Shown here: positions 42,460-52,975 of the stretch, in pieces
Layout of the letters: each line of letters starts with the position of its first letter
How positions within the stretch are numbered: the stretch's first letter is position 1
Position numbers and translations under genes: made by a program
NCBI GenBank assembly: GCA_028280195.1
Contig: JANQMH010000005.1
Coordinates: 62,001-126,000, forward strand
Direction of reading: 5' to 3'
From: Exilibacterium sp.
GTDB taxonomy: Bacteria; Pseudomonadota; Gammaproteobacteria; Pseudomonadales; Cellvibrionaceae
Length of the DNA stretch: 64,000 nt
Notes under the pieces: model-generated
Databases searched by the model: none
The model's input: the letters and a program-made list of their open reading frames with translations, nothing else
Told to the model about the DNA's origin: nothing

Positions 42460-43143
42460 ATGAACAAAATAACGCAATTGGCGGCGGGTATCGCGCTAGT
42501 CACCGGGGCTGCTGTGGCGCAGGCCGTCGAAGTCAGTGCCAATGTCACCATGGCTACCGACTATGTGTTCCGCGGTATTTCCCAGACCAATGAAAAAGGC
42601 GCGATCCAGGGCGGTTTCGATGTCGATTTCGGCAATGGCTTTTATGTCGGGACCTGGGCTTCCAACGTCGACTTCGATGGATTCGAAGCCACTACCGAAA
42701 CAGATTTTTACGTCGGCTACGCTTTTGACCTCTCCGAGGATGTCAACCTCGATCTGTCTTACGTGTACTTTATGTATCCCGGTGATGAATCGGCACTCAA
42801 CTATCAGGAGTTTGTTGTAGGTCTCGGCGTTTACGACTTCAGTTTCAGTTTTATTTACTCTGACGAATATGTCGGCGATGGCGGTCCCGACGCTTATATC
42901 ATCAGTGCCGATTACTCCTATTCTCTCGCTGAGTCGACCAGTATCGATTTTCATATTGGTATGACTGACGCCGATGACGATAGGTTCTTTTTCAATGAAG
43001 ACGATAGCTATATCGATTATTCACTCGGTGTCACCCATGGCATAGGCGGTGTCGACCTGGGGTTGACCTGGTACGGTACCGATCTCGATAACAGCGATCT
43101 GGCCGATGATCGCATCGTGTTCTCTATTACCAAAAGCCTCTAA
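42460..43143 (+). CDS. TorF family putative outer membrane porin
   Basis: 227 residues with a signal peptide ending AAVAQAVEVSA and a mature part of amphipathic beta strands ending in an aromatic-rich strand (RIVFSITKSL). The N-terminus ANVTMATDYVFRGISQTNEKGAIQGGFDVDF is typical of the TIGR02001/TorF group of putative porins. AGGAGGA precedes the ATG. It is first in the transcript leading to P-II and amtB, and may let ammonium or small nitrogen compounds through the outer membrane; that role is inferred. Confidence 0.88.
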   Translation: MNKITQLAAGIALVTGAAVAQAVEVSANVTMATDYVFRGISQTNEKGAIQGGFDVDFGNGFYVGTWASNVDFDGFEATTETDFYVGYAFDLSEDVNLDLSYVYFMYPGDESALNYQEFVVGLGVYDFSFSFIYSDEYVGDGGPDAYIISADYSYSLAESTSIDFHIGMTDADDDRFFFNEDDSYIDYSLGVTHGIGGVDLGLTWYGTDLDNSDLADDRIVFSITKSL

Positions 43144-43542
<399 letters not shown>

Positions 43543-43586
43543 AAAAGTCGGCCGATAAAAATTTTTAATTTGCTTGGAGAACTGCT

Positions 43587-44855
43587 ATGGAAAATCAAAT
43601 TTTCGAATTGCAGTACGCCATAGATACGTTTTATTTTCTGATCTGTGGCGCACTGGTTATGTGGATGGCGGCGGGATTCGCCATGCTCGAAAGCGGCCTG
43701 GTCCGCGCCAAGAACACCACGGAGATCCTTACCAAGAATGTCGCCCTGTTCGCCGTAGCCTGTACCATGTATCTGATCTGCGGCTACCATTTTATGTATG
43801 ACGGCGGCTACTTTCTGTCCGGCGTGACCACCGTGGCCGGGATGGACGATGCGGCCGTCGCCCAGGTACTGGCGGATTCCGCCGAGGCCGGTTTTGACGG
43901 CGACTCGGTTTACGCCGGCGCCTCCGACTTTTTCTTCCAGGTGGTGTTTGTCGCCACGGCCATGTCCATCGTCTCCGGCGCGGTGGCCGAGCGCATGAAA
44001 CTGTGGGCCTTTCTGGCTTTCGCGGTGGCGATGACCGGTGTTATCTACCCGGTTGAAGGCGGCTGGACCTGGGGGGGCAAGGATGTGCCCCTCATTGGCG
44101 CGCTGAACTACAGCGACTATGCCGGCTCCGGCATCGTGCATATGGCCGGCGCCGCCGCCGCGCTGGCGGGCGTGCTGCTGCTGGGCGCGCGCAAGGGCAA
44201 ATACGGCCCCAACGGCGAGGTAAATGCCATCCCCGGCGCCAATCTGCCGCTGGCGACGCTGGGCACCTTCATCCTGTGGATGGGCTGGTTCGGCTTCAAC
44301 GGTGGTTCCACGCTGAAGCTGGGCGGTGTCGCGGTTGCCAATGAAGTGGCCAATGTATTCTTGAATACCAATGCCGCCGCCGCCGGGGGCCTGATTGCCG
44401 CGCTGGCGGTGGCGCGCATGGTTTTTGGTAAGGCCGATCTGACCATGGCCCTGAACGGCGCTCTGGCCGGCCTGGTGGCGATTACCGCCGAGCCCGCCGA
44501 CCCCTCTCCGCTGACGGCTACGCTGATCGGTGCGGTGGGCGGTGTTATCGTGGTCTTCAGCATCCTGATGCTGGACAAACTCAAAGTCGACGACCCGGTA
44601 GGTGCCATCTCCGTGCACGGCGTAGTCGGCTTTTTCGGTGTGATGGTGGTGCCGTTATCCGACGCCGAGGCGACCATCGGCGGTCAGCTGGTGGGCGCTC
44701 TGGTAATCTTTACCTGGGTGTTTGTCACCAGCCTGATAGTGTGGGCGCTGCTCAAAGCTGCCATGGGCATACGTGTCACCGAGGAGGAGGAGTTCGACGG
44801 TGTCGATCTGGCCGAGTGCGGTATGGAGGCGTATCCGGAATTTACCACCAAATAA
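43587..44855 (+). CDS. amtB: Ammonium transporter AmtB
   Basis: 422 residues with about 11 membrane segments. The N-terminus lacks a long signal peptide and goes directly into FELQYAIDTFYFLICGALVMWMAAGFAMLESGLVRAKN. Family motifs FNGGSTL and the twin-histidine region (DYAGSGIVHMAGAAAALAG; VHGVVGFFGV) are present. It conducts ammonium/ammonia across the inner membrane and is gated by P-II. A strong terminator follows. Confidence 0.96.
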   Translation: MENQIFELQYAIDTFYFLICGALVMWMAAGFAMLESGLVRAKNTTEILTKNVALFAVACTMYLICGYHFMYDGGYFLSGVTTVAGMDDAAVAQVLADSAEAGFDGDSVYAGASDFFFQVVFVATAMSIVSGAVAERMKLWAFLAFAVAMTGVIYPVEGGWTWGGKDVPLIGALNYSDYAGSGIVHMAGAAAALAGVLLLGARKGKYGPNGEVNAIPGANLPLATLGTFILWMGWFGFNGGSTLKLGGVAVANEVANVFLNTNAAAAGGLIAALAVARMVFGKADLTMALNGALAGLVAITAEPADPSPLTATLIGAVGGVIVVFSILMLDKLKVDDPVGAISVHGVVGFFGVMVVPLSDAEATIGGQLVGALVIFTWVFVTSLIVWALLKAAMGIRVTEEEEFDGVDLAECGMEAYPEFTTK

Positions 44856-44882
44856 CCCCTTAATCTGCGCTCTGCAGCGCCG

Positions 44883-44914
44883 CCCCCTCAGGGTTCTGCC
44901 CTGAGGGGGTTTTT
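44883..44914 (+). terminator. Intrinsic terminator after amtB
   Basis: An 11-bp perfect stem CCCCCTCAGGG/CCCTGAGGGGG with a 5-base loop, followed by TTTTT. It separates the amtB transcript from the second P-II gene. Confidence 0.9.
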
Positions 44915-45018
44915 CGTTTCAGGGTTTGAGCCAGGTCAAGCCGGCCGTGGTGATTTTCACGGTCTTTGCGTGTATCGTATGCGCTTGAACGGGCGCCGGG
45001 CGGCGCCACTGCAGGTAA

Positions 45019-45375
<357 letters not shown>

Positions 45376-45459
45376 CTTACTGCCGGCACGGTTTTTTCAG
45401 GCCGCCGCGGGTGCTTTTCAAGTCGCCGCAGGCGCTTTTCAGGCCACCGCAGGCACTCG

Positions 45460-46335
45460 TCAGAACGGCCCAATCTCCTGCTCGAGAATATCCTTTAACA
45501 GCGGACTTGCGGCGGCGCGCTCAAAGGCGGCGTCGATGGCCGCGGCGCGCTGCCGGGCCAGCTGGCGGTAACTGGGGTGGGTGAAAATATAGAACTCGCC
45601 CCCATCCAGGGCTTCCATCACGCGCTTGCCGAGCAGCTCCACATCGATGCCGTTTTGCACTGCCTCGCGGGCGCCGTCGGCGATTTTCTGCTGCTGTTTG
45701 GAGGGCGCCTTGTCGACGGCATAGCGCGCCTGGCGATTGCGGTGGGACTGATGGATGCGGGTTTTTACAAACCCCGGGCACAGTACCGCCACTTTGACAC
45801 CGTGCTCCTCCAGCTCCGTTGACCAGCCTTCGGACAGGGCCACCACCGCGTTTTTGGTAGCGCTGTAGGCCGCCATATACGGCACGCCACCGATACCGGC
45901 CATAGAGGCGACATTGAGCAGCCAGCCGCCTTCGCCGTGCTGTTTTATCAACGGAACAAAAGTCTGCGCACCGTAGACCACACCCATCAGATTGACATCG
46001 ATGGCCCAGCGCCAGCTGGCGCTGTCATAGCTTTCAATTGCCCCCGCCGCGCCGCCGACTCCGGCGTTGTTGACCAGCATATGCACCTTGCCAAAGCGCT
46101 CCAGGGTTTGCCTGGCGACTTTCTGCCAGTGCTCCTCCAGGGCCACATCCAGCTCCACTGTGAGCGTGGCAATGTTCTCCGCCGCCATCCTGTCCCGGGC
46201 GGCGGCCAGGTTCTGGGTGTCGATATCCGCCAGCACCACGTTCATACCGCGCCGGCCCAGGACAAGGCCTATTTCCAGGCCGATACCTTCGGCGCCGCCG
46301 CTGATTACGACGGTTTTACCCTGCAATTCAATCAT
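45460..46335 (-). CDS. Short-chain dehydrogenase/reductase
   Basis: About 291 residues from the ATG at 46335, with AAGAGGT upstream; the open frame runs 56 codons further through repetitive leader sequence. The NAD(P) motif is SGGAEGIGLEIGLVLGRRG, NAG is in LVNNAGVGGAAGAI, and the catalytic Ser-Tyr-Lys is in NVASMAGIGGVPYMAAYSATKNAVV. Substrate unknown. It is convergent with the second P-II gene. Confidence 0.9.
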   Translation of the reverse strand: MIELQGKTVVISGGAEGIGLEIGLVLGRRGMNVVLADIDTQNLAAARDRMAAENIATLTVELDVALEEHWQKVARQTLERFGKVHMLVNNAGVGGAAGAIESYDSASWRWAIDVNLMGVVYGAQTFVPLIKQHGEGGWLLNVASMAGIGGVPYMAAYSATKNAVVALSEGWSTELEEHGVKVAVLCPGFVKTRIHQSHRNRQARYAVDKAPSKQQQKIADGAREAVQNGIDVELLGKRVMEALDGGEFYIFTHPSYRQLARQRAAAIDAAFERAAASPLLKDILEQEIGPF

Positions 46336-46375
46336 CTCGTACCTCTTCGTAACTCTTCGTACTTCTTCATACCTC
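46334..46375 (-). repeat. Short tandem repeats in the leader of the dehydrogenase gene
   Basis: About four degenerate copies of an 11-base unit, roughly CTCTTCGTACT, span this leader. One copy supplies the ribosome site AAGAGGT of the dehydrogenase gene, so copy number could influence translation. Confidence 0.6.
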
Positions 46376-46707
46376 TGCCATTTTGTGACCCTGCTACTGA
46401 TTTCCAGCTGCAGCAGCGATCGTACCATGCCCGGGCGGCGACCGCTTAAACCGGTGTGCAGCTTAATAACCTGCAGTTGGCTTCGCCGCTGAAGTAAGAG
46501 CAAATTAACCTAAAAATTCCGGGTCCGGAGACTGGCGAAGAAATATCACTGCGCTATAAATATTCTCGCCTGGCGCGAAAACTAGACAGCACGAAGCGCA
46601 CCGCCCGGCAGCCGGGGGACTTGTGATATCGATGGAATTTGTTACACCGGTGGCACTGTTGGTTCTATCAGACCCGGGCCCGGTTTTAGAGATAGGTAGG
46701 TGGTCGC
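46376..46707. other. Divergent intergenic region before the sutA-like gene
   Basis: About 330 bases. It must hold promoters for the dehydrogenase (minus) and the small regulator (plus). GCTATAAATATTCT near 46552 is AT-rich and could be a -10 area. No RNA gene or protein-coding frame is recognised. Confidence 0.35.
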
Positions 46708-46950
46708 ATGGCGAATATGAATCCTTCAGAAGGCAGCCATACCAGCAGGGCTGGCGCAGAGTTTTACAACGGTAAACCGGACGCTGCCGAGGACCGCAGC
46801 GTATCCTCGCGCGAGCGCGAGCGCGATCAGCTGCAGAGCGAGGTGGAAAAGTTTCTCAGCGAGGGTGGCAAAATTGATCAGGTGGAGCCGCGCGTTACCG
46901 CGGACCCGCCGAAGAAGCCCAGTAACAACTACGGTAGCCGGCCGATTTAA
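46708..46950 (+). CDS. SutA-like RNA polymerase-associated regulator
   Basis: 80 residues, polar, no membrane segment. The C-terminal half RERERDQLQSEVEKFLSEGGKI ... VEPRVTADPPKKPSNNYGSRPI closely matches my memory of Pseudomonas SutA (its ending is DPPKKP...YGSRPI). SutA binds RNA polymerase and helps gene expression during slow growth. The acidic N-terminal extension of Pseudomonas SutA is shortened here. It lies close to the P-II/amtB/ubiK block as in Pseudomonas. Confidence 0.75.
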   Translation: MANMNPSEGSHTSRAGAEFYNGKPDAAEDRSVSSRERERDQLQSEVEKFLSEGGKIDQVEPRVTADPPKKPSNNYGSRPI

Positions 46951-47162
46951 CCGCTGCCTGCAATAGCGGCAGGCGCCGTTGGCCGGCGCCGGTTTGCGGG
47001 CCGGGCGCCGGCTCTGACCCGCCCCCGGCGACGGGACCTGTCGCCCATCGGCGGGCAGTGCTTGTCTCGCGCAAACAGGCCGTTTATCCTTTTACTCCCC
47101 CATTCACCCGTGGACGTCTGCGCGGGGCCTGCGAACACCCGCGCGAGGGAGTAGTCCGGCAT

Positions 47163-50100
47163 ATGTCCAGAGAGCAGATGATCACCATCGACGGCAACCA
47201 GGCAGTGGCCGCCGTCGCCCACCGGCTCAGCGAAGTCGTTGCCATTTATCCCATTACCCCCTCCTCGCCGATGGGCGAATACGCCGATGCCTGGTCGGCC
47301 GAGGGGCGGGCCAACCTCTGGGGCGGTGTGCCCCAGGTGGTGGAAATGCAGAGCGAGGCCGGGGCCGCAGGCGCCGTACACGGTGCCCTGCAGCGCGGTG
47401 CCCTGAGCACCACCTTCACGGCCTCCCAGGGCCTGTTGCTGATGATTCCCAATATGTACAAGATCGCCGGCGAGCTGACGCCGGCGGTGTTCCATGTCGC
47501 CGCCCGCTCGGTGGCCAGTCATGCGCTGTCGATCTTCTGCGACCACAGCGATGTGATGGCCTGCCGCGGCACCGGTTTTGCGATCATGGCCGCCAATTCG
47601 GTACAGGAGGCCCAGGACCTGGCGCTGATCGCCCACGCCGCAACTCTGGAGTCGCGGGTGCCGGTGCTGCATTTTTTCGACGGCTTTCGCACGTCCCACG
47701 AAGTGGCGAAGATCGCACCCCTGGCCGACGAGGTACTGCGCCAGCTGATCGGCGACGGGCTAGTGCGCGAGCACCGCCACCGCGGCCTGTCCCCGGACCA
47801 CCCGGTGATGCGCGGCACGGCGCAGAACCCGGACGTTTTTTTCCAGGCCCGCGAAGCGGTCAATGTCCACTATCAGCGCATGCCGGCGATTGTCGCCGCG
47901 ACCATGCAGCGCTTTGCGGCGGCTACCGGGCGTCGCTACCGCCTGTTCGACTACTGCGGCGGCGCCGATGCCGAACGGGTAATCGTGCTGATGGGCTCCG
48001 GGGCGGAGGCGGCCGAGGAGACCGTCGAGCATTTGGCCGCTGAGGGCCAGGCTGTCGGCGTGCTCAAGGTGAGGCTGTTCCGGCCCTTCTGCGGCAGCCA
48101 CCTGATTGAGGCCCTGCCTGCTTCGGTGCGGCGCATTGCGGTGCTCGATCGCTGCAAGGAACCGGGTGCCGGCGGCGAGCCGCTGTACAAGGATGTGATC
48201 ACCGCCTTCGCCGAACACCTCGCCGGCGGCGGCGCCAAGTTCGCGCAGATGCCGGCCATTGTCGGCGGGCGCTACGGGCTCTCCTCCAAGGAGTTTACCC
48301 CGGGGATGATCCGCGCGGTGTTCGACGAACTGGAAAAGCCGGCACCGAAAAACGATTTTACCGTCGGTATCGACGACGATCTGACCCATACCAGCCTCGA
48401 CTGGGACAGCGGCTTTCAGACCGCTGCCGATGGCGCCGCCCGCCACGCGGTTTTTTTCGGCCTCGGCAGTGACGGCACTGTCAGTGCCAACCGCAACAGC
48501 ATCAAGATTATCGGCGCGGAAACCGACTTGTATGCCCAGGGCCATTTCGTCTTCGATTCGAAAAAGGCCGGCGCGGTGACCGAGTCCCACCTGCGCTTCG
48601 GAGCGCGGCCGATCAAGGCGACCTACCTGATCGGCGACGGCCAGGCGGAGTTTGTCGGCTGCCACCAGGCGGCCTTTGCCGAGCGCTACGAAATGCTGGC
48701 CAAGGCCGGGCACGGGGCGATCTTCCTGATGAATACGCCGCTGCCTGCCGCGCGGGTCTGGGAGTCGCTGACCCGGGAGATGCAGCAGCAGATTATCGAC
48801 AAACGACTGCAATTCTGGGTAATCGATGCCTACCGGGTAGCGCGTGACTGCGGGCTCGGCCGGCGTATCAACACGATTATGCAGACCTGCTATTTTGCGC
48901 TCACCGATCTGCTGCCCACGGCGGCCGCCATCGACAGGATCAAGGCCTCGATTAGCGACAGCTACCGCGCCAAAGGCGGCAGCATCCTGGAGGCAAATTT
49001 TGCCGCCATCGATGCGGCGCTCGACCATCTCTGCCAGGTGGATGTGCCGGCGGCGGCAAGCAGCGAACACCGGCGCCTGCCGCCGGTGCCGGCCGATGCC
49101 GGCGACTTCGTGGTCAATGTTACCGGCGAGATGATCGCCGGGCGCGGCGACCGCATTCCGGTCAGCCAGCTGCCGGTGGATGGCAGCTGGCCGCCGGGCA
49201 CCGCGGCGCACGAGAAGCGCCGTCTGGCGCTGGAAATACCGGTGCTGGAACCGGATCTTTGCATCGAGTGCGGCAAGTGTGTGTTCGTCTGCCCCCACAG
49301 CGTCATTCGCAGCAAGGTATTCAGGCCGGAAGATCTCAGCGATGCGCCGCAGGGCTTTCGCTGGCTGCCGGCCAAGGGCAAGGAGTTTGACAGCGGCACT
49401 GCGCTGACCTACCAGGTATCACCCGAGGACTGCACCGGCTGCAACCTCTGCGTCGAGGTCTGTCCGGCGCGCGACAAGAGCAACCTCAGCCGCAAGGCGC
49501 TGAATATGCACCCCATCGATACGGTGCTGGAGCGCGAGCGCGGTTACTGGGACTACTTCCTGACACTGCCGGATCACGACCGCCGCCAGGTGCGCTGGAC
49601 CACCATCAAGGGGGCCATGCTGGGCCAGCCGCTGTTCGAGTTTTCCGGCGCCTGTGTCGGCTGTGGCGAGACCCCCTATATCCGCCTTGCCACCCAGCTG
49701 TTCGGCGACCGCATGATTATCGCCAACGCCACCGGCTGCTCGTCGATCTACGGCGGTAATTTGCCCACCTCGCCCTACACCACCGATGCCGAAGGCCGCG
49801 GCCCTGCCTGGTGCAACTCGCTGTTTGAGGACAACGCCGAGTTCGGCCTCGGCATCCGCCTGGCGCTGGACGAGCAGCGCCGCCAGGCCGGGGTGCTGCT
49901 GGAGAATCTGCGCGGTGAACTGGACGCTGAACTGGTCGATGCGGTCCTCAGTGCGCCGCAGGCCGACGAGGCCGAGCTGTACGAGCAGCGCCAGCGGGTG
50001 GCGGCGCTCAAGGCCGATCTCGAGCAGCGCGGCGGCGAGGCGGCGCAGAACCTGCTGAGCGTGGCCGACGCCCTGACCCGCAAAAGCGTGTGGCTGATCG

Positions 50101-50735
50101 GCGGTGACGGCTGGGCCTACGATATCGGCTTTGGCGGCCTCGACCATGTGCTGGCCTCGGGCCGCAATGTCAATGTGCTGGTGCTGGACACCGAGGTTTA
50201 CTCCAATACCGGCGGCCAGATGTCCAAGGCCACGCCGCTGGGGGCGGCCGCCAAGTTTGCCGCCGGCGGCAAGCGGGTGGTAAAGAAAGACCTGGCGATG
50301 ATCGCCATGGCCTACGAGGATGTGTATGTCGCCCACGTCGCCTTCGGCGCCAAGGATATCCAGACCCTGCGCGCATTCCGCGAGGCCGAGGCCTACGACG
50401 GCGCGTCGCTGATTATCGCCTACAGCCCCTGCATTGCCCACGGCGTGGACCTGCATCGCAATCTGCAGCAACAGGAACTGGCGGTGGCCAGCGGCCACTG
50501 GCCGCTGTTCCGCTTCGATCCGCGGCGCGCGGCGGCGGGGCAGAATCCGCTGCAACTGGATTCGAAAAAGCCGAGTATTCCCTACCGCGAGTTTGCCGAA
50601 TCGGAAATGCGTTTCGGCCTCATTACCCGCATGCATACCGAAACGGCGGATGCCCTGCTGGCCAAGGCCCAGCAGGACGTGGACGACCGCTACCGCCACT
50701 ACGAACAGCTGGCATCGCTGGACTATTCACTATGA
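47163..50735 (+). CDS. nifJ: Pyruvate:ferredoxin (flavodoxin) oxidoreductase
   Basis: About 1,190 residues from the ATG at 47163 (MSREQMITIDGNQAVAAVAHRLSEVVAIYPITPSSPMGEYADAW), preceded by GAGGGAG; the open frame extends 35 codons upstream. Domains follow the PFOR order: pyruvate domain, gamma domain, a two-[4Fe-4S] domain (CIECGKCVFVCPHS, CTGCNLCVEVCPA), then the TPP domain (GDGWAYDIGFGGLDHVLASG, DTEVYSNTGGQMSKATP). It converts pyruvate and CoA to acetyl-CoA, CO2 and reduced ferredoxin. It overlaps the next gene by ATGA. Confidence 0.94.
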   Translation: MSREQMITIDGNQAVAAVAHRLSEVVAIYPITPSSPMGEYADAWSAEGRANLWGGVPQVVEMQSEAGAAGAVHGALQRGALSTTFTASQGLLLMIPNMYKIAGELTPAVFHVAARSVASHALSIFCDHSDVMACRGTGFAIMAANSVQEAQDLALIAHAATLESRVPVLHFFDGFRTSHEVAKIAPLADEVLRQLIGDGLVREHRHRGLSPDHPVMRGTAQNPDVFFQAREAVNVHYQRMPAIVAATMQRFAAATGRRYRLFDYCGGADAERVIVLMGSGAEAAEETVEHLAAEGQAVGVLKVRLFRPFCGSHLIEALPASVRRIAVLDRCKEPGAGGEPLYKDVITAFAEHLAGGGAKFAQMPAIVGGRYGLSSKEFTPGMIRAVFDELEKPAPKNDFTVGIDDDLTHTSLDWDSGFQTAADGAARHAVFFGLGSDGTVSANRNSIKIIGAETDLYAQGHFVFDSKKAGAVTESHLRFGARPIKATYLIGDGQAEFVGCHQAAFAERYEMLAKAGHGAIFLMNTPLPAARVWESLTREMQQQIIDKRLQFWVIDAYRVARDCGLGRRINTIMQTCYFALTDLLPTAAAIDRIKASISDSYRAKGGSILEANFAAIDAALDHLCQVDVPAAASSEHRRLPPVPADAGDFVVNVTGEMIAGRGDRIPVSQLPVDGSWPPGTAAHEKRRLALEIPVLEPDLCIECGKCVFVCPHSVIRSKVFRPEDLSDAPQGFRWLPAKGKEFDSGTALTYQVSPEDCTGCNLCVEVCPARDKSNLSRKALNMHPIDTVLERERGYWDYFLTLPDHDRRQVRWTTIKGAMLGQPLFEFSGACVGCGETPYIRLATQLFGDRMIIANATGCSSIYGGNLPTSPYTTDAEGRGPAWCNSLFEDNAEFGLGIRLALDEQRRQAGVLLENLRGELDAELVDAVLSAPQADEAELYEQRQRVAALKADLEQRGGEAAQNLLSVADALTRKSVWLIGGDGWAYDIGFGGLDHVLASGRNVNVLVLDTEVYSNTGGQMSKATPLGAAAKFAAGGKRVVKKDLAMIAMAYEDVYVAHVAFGAKDIQTLRAFREAEAYDGASLIIAYSPCIAHGVDLHRNLQQQELAVASGHWPLFRFDPRRAAAGQNPLQLDSKKPSIPYREFAESEMRFGLITRMHTETADALLAKAQQDVDDRYRHYEQLASLDYSL

Positions 50736-51748
50736 CTATCGACCTGCGTACCCGCTACCTGGGCCTGGAGCTGAAAAATCCCTTCGTGCCCTCGTCGTCG
50801 CCGCTGTCGAAACAGCTCGATACGGCAAAACAGCTGGAGGACAGCGGCGCCGCAGCGCTGGTGATGTATTCCCTGTTCGAGGAAGAGCTGGAGCGGGAGG
50901 AGGCGCTGGCCCAGCAGCTGCAGCACCATCAGGATATCGGCCACGGCGAGGCCTCCAGCTACCTGCCGCTGCACGGCGAGTACCCGAGCTATCGCGACGA
51001 CTACCTGGAGCAGTTGCAGCGCCTGAAACAGGCGCTCGACATTCCCGTCATCGCCAGCCTCAACGGCACCAGTGCCGGCGGCTGGGTGCGGCACGCCGAG
51101 TCCCTGCAGCAGGCCGGTGCCGATGCACTGGAACTGAATGTCTATTATGTCGCGGCGGATATCGACGAGCACAGCGATGCCGTCGAGCGCCGGGTGCTGG
51201 ATATTCTCGTCGCCCTGCGCGGCCGCCTGAGCATTCCCATCGGCGTCAAGCTGTCGCCGAGCTTCTCCGCCGTCGGCAACCTGGTGCGGCGCCTGGCTGA
51301 GGCCGGCGCCGACGGTGTGGCCCTGTTCAATCGCTTCTACCAGCCCGATATCGATATCGAGCAACTGCAAGTGGTGCAGCGGCTGCAGCTGTCCAGTTCG
51401 GCGGAGGCACTGCTGGCGATGCGCTGGATCGCCATTCTCCACGGGCGTGTGGATCTGTCTCTGGCCGCCACCGGCGGTGTGCACACGGCAGAAGATGTCA
51501 TCAAGCTGCTGCTCTGCGGTGCCGACGCCACTTATTTGTGCAGTGCGCTGCTGGCCGGCGGCCCGCAGCGGCTCGAGGAGATCCACAGCGATGTGTGCGC
51601 CTGGCTGGAACAGCGCGAATACCAGTCGGTGCAGCAGCTCAAAGGCAGCCTCAGCCAGCAACACTGCGCCGATCCGGTCGCCTTCGAACGCGGCAACTAT
51701 ATCGAGTTGCTGGGCAACTATCAGGCACCGGCCTCGGTCTGGCGTTAG
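50732..51748 (+). CDS. Dihydroorotate dehydrogenase-like protein linked to nifJ
   Basis: 338 residues, TIM-barrel flavin fold. It starts MTIDLRTRYLGLELKNPFVPSSSPLSKQL and contains SLNGTSAGGWVRHAESLQQAGADALELNVYYVA, and a C-terminal phosphate-binding segment with LAATGGVHTAEDVIKLLLCGAD. It lacks the full orotate-site consensus, so it is not an obvious PyrD. The ATGA overlap with nifJ suggests a coupled role, perhaps electron transfer; this remains unknown. A 9-bp hairpin follows at 51758-51784 without T-tract. Confidence 0.88.
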   Translation: MTIDLRTRYLGLELKNPFVPSSSPLSKQLDTAKQLEDSGAAALVMYSLFEEELEREEALAQQLQHHQDIGHGEASSYLPLHGEYPSYRDDYLEQLQRLKQALDIPVIASLNGTSAGGWVRHAESLQQAGADALELNVYYVAADIDEHSDAVERRVLDILVALRGRLSIPIGVKLSPSFSAVGNLVRRLAEAGADGVALFNRFYQPDIDIEQLQVVQRLQLSSSAEALLAMRWIAILHGRVDLSLAATGGVHTAEDVIKLLLCGADATYLCSALLAGGPQRLEEIHSDVCAWLEQREYQSVQQLKGSLSQQHCADPVAFERGNYIELLGNYQAPASVWR

Positions 51749-52013
51749 ATCACCGGAATACCCACATCCCGAGGGTGTGGGTATGAATCAGTAACCGGCT
51801 TGAGGCTTTATCAGGGAATCGCAACGGCCAATATAGTATCCGTATTAATCAACAATATCGCATTTGCTTCAATTGGGGAGATAGCGGCCCTTTTGAGGTA
51901 GAGATTACAGATTATCACTACTTATCAACGGCACTTTAGCCCAGCGTCAGCTGTAAAAGGTAGATATGAGCATAGAGTCAAGACAACGAAAAATTGCTCG
52001 ATGCAAAAAAAAT

Positions 52014-52928
52014 CTAGAAACGACGAATACGCTCCAGGTAGGAACCCCGCCTAATGCGGCACTGGTAGTCTTGCGGTGTGGTGCTGACCAGTTTTTTAAA
52101 TTCGCGTTGAAAGTGTGCTTGATCACTGAAACCCAGGTCGCAGGCCAGATCGGAAAATACCACTCGATTGTGGTAGCTGAGATCGCGGATGGCGAACTGA
52201 CAACGTACGATACGACTGAAGGCTTTCGGTGACATACCTACATCGCTCTTAAACCGACGAAGCAGGGTGCGTCGTGTATACCCTGTACAAGACTCCAGTT
52301 CCCTGACCTGAATATTGCCCTTGCTCTGACAGATGAGTTGCATGGTATGAGCGATCAGCGGCGATGCCTTGTGCGTGCCTTTGCTGCGATAAAACCGTTG
52401 AAACAAGCTGGCCTGCTCAGACAGGGAGGGCTGGTTGACGATGTATTCCAACAGCGCAGGGGCGTCAGGCAGCAACTCATGCAGGCTGATCTCTTTATCC
52501 ACCAAGGCATCCGCATTGATATTGAGAAACGCCGGCGTTACACCAAGCGCAAACCTGATACCGAAATAGCGATGGCGGTGGGTTAAATGCGCACTGCGCG
52601 CTTCCAGGGTAGTGCCGCACACCTTGGCATGGGGGTTGGTTTGATCGCAGTCGAACACAATATCCACGCAGCCATCGGGGATGGCCAAGGTCAGACCATG
52701 CGTCTGATCCGCTTCAAAGCTGTAAAAGTGGGAAATTGAGGGGTCTTCTGAGGCCACCAGGTTATAGTGCGCCGCAGCACCCAGCACGAACCAGGGCTGC
52801 TTGGCGTGAATGCTCAGCGCTTTGTCATGTTTGAAAACCCTATGCGTGGAAATAGTCACAGGCCTTCTCTGATGTCCCAAAAGTTCAATACGCCCATTGC
52901 CTTCCCCAGTATTATTACCCGTTAGCAC
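52014..52928 (-). CDS. AraC family transcriptional regulator
   Basis: 304 residues. The C-terminal ~100 residues hold two helix-turn-helix units: IQVRELESCTGYTRRTLLRRFKSDVGMSPKAFSRIVR and FSDLACDLGFSDQAHFQREFKKLVSTTPQDYQ. The N-terminal ~190 residues are a possible sensing domain (DUF6597-like pattern YSFEADQTHGLTLAIPDGCVDIVFD). It is divergent from the amine/amino-acid catabolic operon and probably controls it. The start is 47 bases from the next gene. Confidence 0.9.
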   Translation of the reverse strand: MLTGNNTGEGNGRIELLGHQRRPVTISTHRVFKHDKALSIHAKQPWFVLGAAAHYNLVASEDPSISHFYSFEADQTHGLTLAIPDGCVDIVFDCDQTNPHAKVCGTTLEARSAHLTHRHRYFGIRFALGVTPAFLNINADALVDKEISLHELLPDAPALLEYIVNQPSLSEQASLFQRFYRSKGTHKASPLIAHTMQLICQSKGNIQVRELESCTGYTRRTLLRRFKSDVGMSPKAFSRIVRCQFAIRDLSYHNRVVFSDLACDLGFSDQAHFQREFKKLVSTTPQDYQCRIRRGSYLERIRRF

Positions 52929-52975
52929 CTTTTATCACAATAACCAATGTCTGAGCAGCGAATCAGGGTAATGCT

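Noticed and set aside
51966..52232. An 88-codon plus-strand frame overlapping the AraC gene end
   Set aside because: It covers the conserved DNA-binding helices of the AraC protein on the opposite strand and has no family features.
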